A stretch of 32,099 nt of DNA from Planctomycetota bacterium (lineage in GTDB: Bacteria; Planctomycetota; UBA1135; GCA-002686595), in the NCBI GenBank assembly GCA_029259605.1, contig JAJDEV010000220.1:1-32099 (forward strand), read 5' to 3'. The position numbers and the translations under genes are program-made. Below, in pieces: positions 24,301-31,023 of the stretch. The notes under the pieces are model-generated. The model saw nothing but the letters and a program-made list of their open reading frames with translations. It was not told the DNA's origin and did not search any database. Each line of letters opens with the position of its first letter. Within the stretch, counting starts at the first letter, position 1.

Positions 24301-26190
24301 TCAGCTCTTCTGCAGCATCAGCTCCGTGACGAGCTGCGCGAAGCGCACCGGGTCCTGCGGCGCTTCCCCACCCGTGACGAGCGCGGTGCCGAGCAAGAGC
24401 TCGCAGCCGCTCGCGAAGCGCGCGTAGTTGGCGTCGTCCGCCTGCAGCGCGGTGAGGTGCTCGATCAAGGGATGCGTCGCGTTGAGCTCGAGCGTCGCCT
24501 TCGCATCGGGCACGGGCTGGCCCGACTCTGCGAGCATGCGGCGCATCTGCGGCGTCAGGTCGTTGTCGCCGCCGACGAGGCACGCGGCGCTGTCGGTGAG
24601 GCGTGAGGAGAAGCGTACGGCCTCGACCTTGTCGGCCAGCTCCTTGCGGATCGCCTCGAGCACGGGCGCGAGCTCCTTCTCCTTCGCTTCACGCTCGGAC
24701 TTCTCGCCCTCGTCCTCGAGGTCGTGCTCGCCGCGGTCCACGCGCTTGATCGCGTGCTCGTCGAACTCGGTGAAGCGCTGCAGCACGAACTCGTCGACCG
24801 GGTCCGTCAGGAACAAAACCTCGACCTTCTTCGCCGCGAACGCCTCGAGGTGCGGCGAGCGCCGCGCGGCCTCGATGTTCGGCGCGACGAGCACGTAGAT
24901 GTCCTTCTGCTTGACCGGCATGCGCTCGACGTACTCGGCCAGGGTCGTCGGCTCGTCGCCGACCGTGCCGTGGAAGAGCGCGAGGCGCGCGACGTCTTCC
25001 TTGTGCTCGTCCTCGTAGTAGAGCCCCTCCTTCAGCACCTGGCCGAAGGCCGCCCAGAACGCGGCGTAGTCCTCGCGCCGGTCCTTCTGCAGCGCGAGCA
25101 GCGCGTCGAGCACCTTGCGCGTCAAGCGCTTGCGGATCTGCGCCATCTGGCGGCCGGATTGCAGCGTCTCACGCGACACGTTGAGCGGGAGGTCGGCGCT
25201 GTCGACGACGCCGCGCACGAAGCGCAGCCAGCTCGGCATCAGCTCCTCGCAGTCCTCCATGATGAAGACGCGACGGACGTAGAGGTGCACGCGCGACTTG
25301 GCCTGCTTCGGATCGAAGAGGTCCATCGGGCGCGCGCGCGGAATGTAGAGCAGCGCGGAGTACTCGGTCGTGCCCTCGACCTTGAAGTGCACGGTCTCGA
25401 GCGGCTCGTTCCAGTCGTGCGTCAGGTGCTTGTAGAACTCGACGTACTCGCTGTCCTCGATCTCGCTCTTCGGCCGCGCCCACAGCGGCTTCTTCGAGTT
25501 GAGGACCTCGAGCTTGGCGTCGTCGCCCTCGCCGGTCTCGAGTTCGATCGGGTACTCGATGAAGTCGGAGTAGCGCTTCACGACATCCTTCAGCACCCAC
25601 TCGGCCGTGTAGTCGCGGTCGCCGTCGACGTTCGGGTCGACGTCCTTCAGGTGCAGGACGACCGTCGTCCCACACTCGCTCTTGTCGATCTCCTCGAGCG
25701 AGTACTCGCCCTTGCCCTTCGAGATCCAGCGCGTGCCCTTCGCTTCGCCGGCGCGCTTGGTCTCGACCTCGACCTCGTCCGCGACCATGAACACGGAGTA
25801 GAAGCCGACGCCGAACTGACCGATCAGCTCGGGCAGGCTCACGTTCTTCTCCTGCGCTTCCTTCAGCGAGTTCAGGAAGCCCTTTGTGCCGGAGCTCGCG
25901 ATCGTGCCGATGTTGTCGATCACCTCCTGGCGCGACATGCCGATGCCGTTGTCGTCGATCTCGAGCACGCGATTCTTCGCGTCGACTTCTATTCGGACGC
26001 GTAGGCCAGCGGTGTCGGCGCCGAGCTCGGAATCGCGCAGCGACTCGAAGCGCAGGCGATCGAGCGCGTCGCTCGCGTTCGAGATCACCTCGCGCAGGAA
26101 GATTTCCTTGTGCGTGTAGAGCGAGTGAATGACGAGATCGAGCAGCTGGCTCGTCTCGGCCTGGAAGGCGATGGTCTCTTTCTTCGACAT
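24301..26190 (-). CDS. htpG: Molecular chaperone HtpG (Hsp90)
   Basis: A 629-residue cytosolic ATP-dependent chaperone, the usual length for bacterial Hsp90. The N-terminal ATPase signatures are complete: LLDLVIHSLYTHKEIFLREV, then ISNASDALDRLR, IDDNGIGMS, GTIASSGTKGF and IGQFGVGFYSVFMVAD. Middle-domain features include RRVFIMEDCEELMPSWLRFVRGVVDS and LNVSRETLQ with the catalytic-loop Arg further on. The C-terminal dimerisation domain is intact. The start ATG at 26190 (MSKKETIAFQ) matches the family N-terminus; an ATG 24 bases upstream is possible. No Shine-Dalgarno site is seen for either. Confidence 0.97.
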   Translation of the reverse strand: MSKKETIAFQAETSQLLDLVIHSLYTHKEIFLREVISNASDALDRLRFESLRDSELGADTAGLRVRIEVDAKNRVLEIDDNGIGMSRQEVIDNIGTIASSGTKGFLNSLKEAQEKNVSLPELIGQFGVGFYSVFMVADEVEVETKRAGEAKGTRWISKGKGEYSLEEIDKSECGTTVVLHLKDVDPNVDGDRDYTAEWVLKDVVKRYSDFIEYPIELETGEGDDAKLEVLNSKKPLWARPKSEIEDSEYVEFYKHLTHDWNEPLETVHFKVEGTTEYSALLYIPRARPMDLFDPKQAKSRVHLYVRRVFIMEDCEELMPSWLRFVRGVVDSADLPLNVSRETLQSGRQMAQIRKRLTRKVLDALLALQKDRREDYAAFWAAFGQVLKEGLYYEDEHKEDVARLALFHGTVGDEPTTLAEYVERMPVKQKDIYVLVAPNIEAARRSPHLEAFAAKKVEVLFLTDPVDEFVLQRFTEFDEHAIKRVDRGEHDLEDEGEKSEREAKEKELAPVLEAIRKELADKVEAVRFSSRLTDSAACLVGGDNDLTPQMRRMLAESGQPVPDAKATLELNATHPLIEHLTALQADDANYARFASGCELLLGTALVTGGEAPQDPVRFAQLVTELMLQKS

Positions 26191-26313
26191 GGATCTGGGT
26201 TCGGAAGCGTTCATCGGAGTCTTGGAGCGCCATGCGTGCACGGCGCCCATTACGACGGAGTCTACGCGGGTTCGCCGTTCGCTTCGAGCGTAGAGGGGAT
26301 CCGCGAAGCGCGG

Positions 26314-26319
26314 TATCAT
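26314..26319 (+). promoter_or_regulatory. Candidate -10 box close to a start codon
   Basis: TATCAT ends seven bases before the ATG at 26327. If used, the transcript would start at or next to the initiation codon (leaderless). No good -35 box is visible. Confidence 0.25.
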
Positions 26320-26326
26320 CGACCCC

Positions 26327-26995
26327 ATGGCCATGCCTCGCTGCTGCACCTCGCTCCGCACCCTTTCCGTCCGGTCGTCCGCCGCGCTCCGCGTCACCTC
26401 GCTCCTCCTGCTCGCGGCCGGCTGGACCGCGTGCGCCTCACCCGCGCGGGGCATCGTGTCCTCGCCGCCGGGCTTCGGGGGGTTCCCGACGCGCTCGTCC
26501 GACGCGGAGCTGTGGGCCGAGGCGGTGCTCTACACGGATCACGCCGACCGACTCGGCGCCGACCTGGCGGGCGCGCGTGTGCTCCCCGTCGCGTTGCGCG
26601 TCGGCACGATCACCGCGCCACCGAACGCGGAAGAGCGCTTCGCGTTGCGACCCGAGACGCTCGACGCGCGGCTGTTCCTGCAGGACGGCACGGTGCTCGA
26701 GTGGACGCGGCCCGACGCGGTTCCGGCGCGCGGTCGCGTGCGCAACGCGGCGACGAATCGCGGCCTCGCGCTCAGCCTCGTTCCCACTTGGGAGAACGCC
26801 GAGGAGGGCTTCCTCTTCTTCACGCTTCCGCCCGGCGTCGACGTCAAGAGCCACTACGCGCTCACCGCGCGCAACGGCGTGTACCGCGAGGTGGACCTGA
26901 ACCACTCGCTGCTCTGCTTCCGGGTCGAGACGCCCGAGGGAACGCGCGAGATCAAAGTCGGCGTTCGCGCCGAGGCGTACGGGGGCTCGCGATGA
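26327..26995 (+). CDS. Exported probable lipoprotein of unknown function
   Basis: A 222-residue protein with a basic N-terminus, a hydrophobic signal segment (about 20-32) and a cysteine in LLAAGWTAC (about 36) that fits a loose lipobox; Trp at -3 is unusual. The mature part is Ala/Arg-rich, probably all-beta, and contains no motif I recognise (for example LYTDHADRLGADL, LPPGVDVKSHYALTARNGVYREVDLNHSLLCF). Its TGA overlaps the ATG of the next lipoprotein gene, so the two are co-translated and may form an outer-membrane pair. Confidence 0.7.
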   Translation: MAMPRCCTSLRTLSVRSSAALRVTSLLLLAAGWTACASPARGIVSSPPGFGGFPTRSSDAELWAEAVLYTDHADRLGADLAGARVLPVALRVGTITAPPNAEERFALRPETLDARLFLQDGTVLEWTRPDAVPARGRVRNAATNRGLALSLVPTWENAEEGFLFFTLPPGVDVKSHYALTARNGVYREVDLNHSLLCFRVETPEGTREIKVGVRAEAYGGSR

Positions 26996-27846
26996 GACGC
27001 TTCCTCCCCTCGACGCTCGCGCTCGCCGTCGCGCTGTCCGGCGCACTCGCGTCGTGCGCCTCCGTTCCGCCGCTCGAGGACGACGCGCTCGGTTTCGTCG
27101 TCCCGAACATCGCCGACGAGTCGCGCCGCGAGAGCGCGGTGTTCCGGCTCGAGAACGTGCTCGTCTCGACCCAGACCGATCCCGAGTCGCACGCCTTCCA
27201 ACGCTTCTGGGCGTCCTACCTCTTAGCCGAGCTGCACTCCGCCGCTGCGAGTGCACCCTTCTTGACGGAGCCTCCGCCCGCGAGCGCGCTCGTCTACGCG
27301 TCGTCCGGCGCGACCCCGAGTCGCACCGCACACCTGGTCGCGGCGATCGACCACGCGAGCCGCGCGCGCCACCTGTTCCCGCGCATCGCGAACCGGCCCG
27401 TTCCCGCCGAGCTCGAGTCGCTCACCACCGAAGACGTGCAAGCCAACCTGGACCTGCTCGTCGCGACCGGCCTCGCGCGCCTGGGCTTCCAGACCGAGGG
27501 CGGCACGATCCTCGCGAACGCGCCGAAGCTGCTCGACCCCGATCAATGCCGCACCGAGCTGGCACGCCTGGCGCTGCGCGAGGACCTGGTCCCGTGGGTG
27601 TTCGTCCTCGCGTCGGACACGCTGCGAAAAACGGACGAGCTCCGCGCCTACCGCTTCGCGGTCATCGCTATCGAGAGCGGTGCCTTGCCCGCGGAGACGG
27701 TCGAGCGCCTCGAGACGTGGATCCTCACGGGCGCGAGCGTGCAGTTCGTGTGCCCGCGCTCGCAGACGGCTTACTTGCCGGGGCAGCGCAAGAGTCCGAT
27801 TAGCGGGGTGGCGCACCGCGACTACGTCGCGGTGCCGCGGCGGTGA
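26992..27846 (+). CDS. Lipoprotein of unknown function, helical
   Basis: A 284-residue protein with a clean signal peptide and lipobox (residues 1-22, LASC), a Lgt substrate by appearance. The rest is mainly alpha-helical with an irregular, TPR-like look (ASYLLAELHSAA, AHLVAAIDHASRARHLFPRI, DVQANLDLLVATGLARLG). It ends in a short segment with one Cys and several aromatic residues. No enzyme motif is present. Translation is coupled to the preceding lipoprotein gene by an ATGA overlap. The stop lies at the edge of a repeat-rich convergent gap. Confidence 0.75.
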   Translation: MRRFLPSTLALAVALSGALASCASVPPLEDDALGFVVPNIADESRRESAVFRLENVLVSTQTDPESHAFQRFWASYLLAELHSAAASAPFLTEPPPASALVYASSGATPSRTAHLVAAIDHASRARHLFPRIANRPVPAELESLTTEDVQANLDLLVATGLARLGFQTEGGTILANAPKLLDPDQCRTELARLALREDLVPWVFVLASDTLRKTDELRAYRFAVIAIESGALPAETVERLETWILTGASVQFVCPRSQTAYLPGQRKSPISGVAHRDYVAVPRR

Positions 27847-27890
27847 TTCGGGGGTAACGGGGCCCGCGGGGAGTCGTTGGCGTTTCCTCT

Positions 27891-27949
27891 CGCCTCGCTT
27901 GCGAACTTCGCTCGCGTCGCTCGCGTCGCTCGCGTCGCTCGTCGAGGCG
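27891..27949. repeat. Hairpin enclosing 9-bp tandem repeats
   Basis: CGCCTCG (27891-27897) pairs with CGAGGCG (27943-27949). Between them lie three to four copies of a CTCGCGTCG unit (27911-27942). Confidence 0.6.
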
Positions 27950-27995
27950 AAAACAACGTCGCGGGGAGTTGTTGACGTTCCCCACCGGTTGACGC

Positions 27996-28044
27996 GCAGC
28001 GCTTCGCGCTGCTGCAGCACAGGCTCGCTTCGCTCGCGTGCTGC
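27996..28044. terminator. Twin hairpins between convergent genes, possible bidirectional terminator
   Basis: GCAGCGC (27996-28002) pairs with GCGCTGC (28006-28012) around a three-base loop. GCAGCAC (28014-28020) pairs with GTGCTGC (28038-28044). Both stems are G+C-rich and lie between two convergent gene ends. Neither has a T-run, so intrinsic termination is not certain. Confidence 0.35.
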
Positions 28045-28077
28045 CTTACGCAACGGAACAGGGGTCTGCACGGCAGT

Positions 28078-28125
28078 TGTTGCGGCTCCCGGACTTGCAA
28101 AGGAGAGGTACGGGAACTTGCAACA
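28078..28125. repeat. Two-step stem structure
   Basis: TGTTGC (28078-28083) pairs with GCAACA (28120-28125), and inside it TCCCG (28087-28091) pairs with CGGGA (28111-28115). Confidence 0.4.
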
Positions 28126-28166
28126 GCGTGCTCGCCGCTGAACGCCCCGGGCGCGCGGCGTGAGCT

Positions 28167-28198
28167 ACGGTGCCAGGTGAACGTTCACCTGGCACCGT
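28167..28198. repeat. Perfect 32-bp palindrome
   Basis: ACGGTGCCAGGTGAAC is followed directly by its exact reverse complement, with no spacer. It lies between convergent genes, about 100 bases from the nearest stop, so an operator role for either neighbour is unlikely. It resembles extragenic palindromic (REP-type) elements or a protein-binding site. Confidence 0.85.
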
Positions 28199-28294
28199 GT
28201 CTCCGCACGTGCTCAATACCGAGTGACGAGCGCAATCAGCTCAGCGGCCTCGCGCTCTCGAAGCCGACGCGGCTCACGATCCTCCAGCCGAACG

Positions 28295-29641
28295 CTAGCG
28301 CTTCCAGCTCCGGACCGCGGCGTCGATGTAGGCGCGCAGCTCGGCGACCTGGACCTTGTCCTGCTGCATCGTGTCGCGGTCGCGGATCGTCACGACGTCG
28401 TTTTCGAGCGTGTTGCCGTCGATCGTGATGCACCACGGTGTGCCCACTTCGTCCTGGCGGCGATAGCGGCGGCCGATCGCGCCCTTCTCGTCGTAGAACG
28501 TCGCGAAGCCGGCGCGGCGCAGGTCCTCTTCGACCTCCATCGCCTTCTCCGGCATGCCGTCCTTCTTGACGAGAGGGAACACACCGACCGTGATCGGTGC
28601 GATCTCGGGGTGGAAGTGCAGGACGACGCGGGTGTCCTTCTCGAGCTGCTCTTCCTCGTAGGCGTCGACCAAGAAGGTCAGCGCCATGCGGTCGATGCCG
28701 CCGGCCGGTTCGATGACGTAGGGCGTGTAGTGCTCCTTCGTCTGCGGGTCGAAGTACTCGAGCGTCGTGCCCGATGCCTCCGAGTGGCGCTTGAGGTCGA
28801 AGTCCGTGCGGCACGCGATGCCCTCGAGCTCGCCCCAGCCGAACGGGTACTCGTACTCGATGTCGCAGGTTGCGGTCGAGTAGTGCGCGAGCTCCTTCTG
28901 ATCGTGCTCGCGCACGCGCAGCTTGTCCGCGCGGATGCCGAGGTCGGTGTACCAACGGTAGCGCTCGTCGCGCCAGTAGGCGTACCACTGGTCGTTCTCG
29001 TCGGGCGGCACGAAGAACTCCATCTCGGCCTGCTCGAACTCGCGCATGCGGAACACGAAGTTGCCCGGCGTGATCTCGTTGCGGAACGACTTGCCGATCT
29101 GCGCGATGCCGAAGGGCGGCTTGATGCGCGCCGAGCTGAGCACGTTCGCGAAGTTGAGGAAGATGCCCTGCGCGGTCTCGGGGCGCAGGTACGCGACCGA
29201 ACCCGAGTCCTCCATCGGCCCGAGGTTCGTCTTGAACATCAGGTTGAACGAGCGCGGCTCGGTCAGCTCGCCGTGGCACTCGCCGGGATGCTTCGAGGGC
29301 TTCTCCGGGCACGCGAGCTGGTCCAAGTGATCCGCCCGGAAGCGCCCCTTGCACGTCTTGCAGTCGATCATCGGGTCCGAGAACCCGCCGACGTGGCCCG
29401 AGACCTCCCAAACACGCGGGTTCTGGAGAATGGCCGAGTCGAGCCCGACCACATCGCGCCGCACCGTCACCGTCCGCGACCACCACGCGTCCTTGACGCG
29501 CCGCTTCAGCTCGACGCCGAGCGGACCGTAGTCGTAGGTGTTGCCGATCCCCCCGTAGATCTCGGAGGCCTGGAAGATGAACCCCCTGCGCTTGCACAGG
29601 GAGACGATCGTGTCCATCAACGACGGGGCTTGCTTGGCCAT
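28295..29641 (-). CDS. glyS: Glycyl-tRNA synthetase, single-chain (dimeric) type
   Basis: A 448-residue class II aminoacyl-tRNA synthetase that charges tRNA-Gly. This is the alpha2 single-chain form, not the two-subunit form typical of E. coli. Key segments are CKRRGFIFQASEIYGGIGNTYDYGPLG, HVGGFSDPMIDCKTC with further Cys residues of the zinc-binding insertion, RPETAQGIFLNF, the motif 2 region FRNEITPGNFVFRMREFEQAEMEFF, motif 3 GGIDRMAL, and a C-terminal anticodon-binding domain (APITVGVFPLVKK onward). The ATG at 29641 (MAKQAPSLMD) gives the normal N-terminus. Confidence 0.96.
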   Translation of the reverse strand: MAKQAPSLMDTIVSLCKRRGFIFQASEIYGGIGNTYDYGPLGVELKRRVKDAWWSRTVTVRRDVVGLDSAILQNPRVWEVSGHVGGFSDPMIDCKTCKGRFRADHLDQLACPEKPSKHPGECHGELTEPRSFNLMFKTNLGPMEDSGSVAYLRPETAQGIFLNFANVLSSARIKPPFGIAQIGKSFRNEITPGNFVFRMREFEQAEMEFFVPPDENDQWYAYWRDERYRWYTDLGIRADKLRVREHDQKELAHYSTATCDIEYEYPFGWGELEGIACRTDFDLKRHSEASGTTLEYFDPQTKEHYTPYVIEPAGGIDRMALTFLVDAYEEEQLEKDTRVVLHFHPEIAPITVGVFPLVKKDGMPEKAMEVEEDLRRAGFATFYDEKGAIGRRYRRQDEVGTPWCITIDGNTLENDVVTIRDRDTMQQDKVQVAELRAYIDAAVRSWKR

Positions 29642-29753
29642 AGGAAGGGTGCGCCTCACGGGGCGCCGGCTCGGGGCGAACGGGCGCGGGAGTCTACCGG
29701 GCGGCGTCACCCGTCGCCGAACAAAACCGCCGCGCGCGCGTCTGCGCGCGCCG

Positions 29754-30842
29754 CTACTCGGAGAGCTCCGCGAGCAGCTCGGCCACGACGCGTTCGAGCT
29801 TGTCGCCGTGCACGTCGCGGTGGCGGATGCGTCCCTCGGCGTCGATCACGAAGTTCGTCGGGAACATGCGGATGCCCCACTCGGACGGGATCGGGCCGTC
29901 GGGTCCGCCCTGCCACGCGTCGCGCCAGTTCAGCTCGTGCTCCTTCGCCTTCGCCGCGTACTCCGCTTTGTCCGTGTCCGTGTTGATGCCGATCATCGCG
30001 AAGGGGTCAGACTTGTGACGCTCGACGAGCGCCCGGAAATCGGGGATTTCCTGAACACAGGCGCCTCACCAGAAGCCCCAGAAGTCGAGCACCACGACCT
30101 TGCCGCGGTAGTCGGAGAGCTTGAACGTGTTGCCCTCGACGTCGGGCGACTCGAAGTCGGGCGCGAGCTTGCCGGGCTGGAAGCGCAGGTCCGCGATCTT
30201 CCGGCGCGCCTTGGCGGCGAACTTCGAGTCCGGCGCTTCGGCCATCAGGCGTCGAAACAGCGCCTCTGCCTTCTCGCTCGCGTCCGCCCCGTCGGCGCGG
30301 TTCAGCTCGAGGGCGAGCGAGTACATCGCTGCCGTGCGCACGTCGTCGCTCTCGGACGTCTCGACGAGGGCACTGAGCCACGCCTGCACCTCGTCGCCCG
30401 TGAAGTAGTCCGTCTGCTTCGTGACTCCCTTGACGAAGTCGGCCGTGAACTCCTCGCTCGCGAACTCGGCGACGATGCGGTCGAAGGACGCGCGCTTGAG
30501 CTCGCGCACCTCGCCCGGCGTCCGCTCGGTCTCCTCGGCGTTCAAGCCGACCCAGAGGACGGCGCGCCCGTCGCCACCCGCGGCCACCGCCTCGAAGCGC
30601 GCGAAGTAGGCGTGGATCGGATGCGGAACCGTGAAGTCCGCATTCCTCTTCTCGCGCTGCGCGGCCCGGCGCGCGCGGCGCCAGTCGAGCGAGGCGTCCT
30701 TGTACTCCGCGAGCAGCGCGTCGTAGGTCTCGCTCGCCGCGCCGGAATCGGTGACATCGTCCGTCGCGGGGCGATCGGTCGGAAGCGGGCCCTGGGGGGC
30801 GAAAAGGACGGCGGAGGCCATCGCGAGCGTCGCGGCGATCAT
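29754..30842 (-). CDS. TlpA-like thiol-disulfide protein with in-frame TGA (candidate selenoprotein, UxxC)
   Basis: Read through one TGA (30066-30068), this gene encodes 362 residues. There is a signal-like N-terminus (1-16), a helical region (about 37-220) and a redoxin/TlpA domain (224-362). Before the TGA the frame gives [19 protein letters not shown] and [10 protein letters not shown]; after it the same frame gives [17 protein letters not shown] and, later, the cis-proline region [13 protein letters not shown]. The TGA codon is residue 259, exactly the first Cys of the thioredoxin CxxC site; C262 is kept. No other stop or frameshift occurs. A strong hairpin begins at the base after the TGA. 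The best reading is selenocysteine at 259 in an exported redox protein. The alternatives are a TGC-to-TGA sequencing error or mutation, or a recent pseudogene. The start is ATG at 30842. Confidence 0.85.
30028..30065 (-). promoter_or_regulatory. SECIS-like hairpin directly after the in-frame TGA
   Basis: In the minus-strand RNA, counted from the base after UGA, bases 1-7 (GGCGCCU) pair with 32-38 (GGGCGCU), including two G-U pairs. A seven-base bulge (8-14) follows on the 5' side. Bases 15-20 (GGAAAU) then pair perfectly with 26-31 (AUUUCC) around the loop CCCCG. The loop begins 20 bases after UGA, within the usual spacing of bacterial selenocysteine insertion elements. The loop lacks a G in its first two positions, a departure from the E. 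coli-like consensus. Confidence 0.6.
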
Positions 30843-30988
30843 GGGTGGAGGGTCCTCGGTACGGAGTGAGGTGTGGGGTCGAGTCGTGCGGAGCCGGACG
30901 GCGTACGGAGCCGCGGGCGTCACGATAGCGCGAAGCGTGGCCGCGCGCCGCCGATGAGCAACAAAGCGCGAGACGCGCTCCCGAGGGT

Positions 30989-31015
30989 TTGCACAGGTCC
31001 CACCCGCTCTATACT
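30989..31015 (+). promoter_or_regulatory. Candidate sigma-70-type promoter of mqnC
   Basis: TTGCAC (30989-30994) and TATACT (31010-31015) are separated by 15 bases, slightly short. The -10 box ends eight bases before the ATG at 31024, which predicts a leaderless or nearly leaderless transcript. No Shine-Dalgarno site is present. Confidence 0.4.
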
Positions 31016-31023
31016 TCCTCCCC

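Larger units (their letters stand above)
27847..28294. other. 448-bp convergent gap rich in repeats and hairpins, no gene
   Basis: The gap separates two gene ends. It holds degenerate direct repeats (27866-27887 and 27961-27982, about 19 of 22 matching, with a weaker third copy near 28073), 9-bp tandem units at 27911-27942, several hairpins and a perfect 32-bp palindrome. Short open frames are arginine-rich and unlike neighbouring genes. No promoter or RNA gene was recognised. Confidence 0.6.

Noticed and set aside
27866-28090. CRISPR-like array
   Set aside because: Only two to three degraded units about 95 bases or more apart, no uniform spacers and no cas genes.
28167-28198. The 32-bp palindrome as an operator for an adjacent gene
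   Set aside because: Both neighbouring genes end, rather than begin, at this gap, so no promoter of either lies nearby.
29754-29996. A separate small gene starting at the internal ATG at 29996
   Set aside because: Its product would be the C-terminal half of a thioredoxin fold with no active site. The same frame continues upstream through the TGA into the rest of the domain.
30066-30068. The in-frame TGA as a simple pseudogene mutation
   Set aside because: The lesion falls exactly on the first CxxC cysteine, no other damage is present and a hairpin follows. It cannot be fully excluded without reads and homologues, but it is the weaker explanation.
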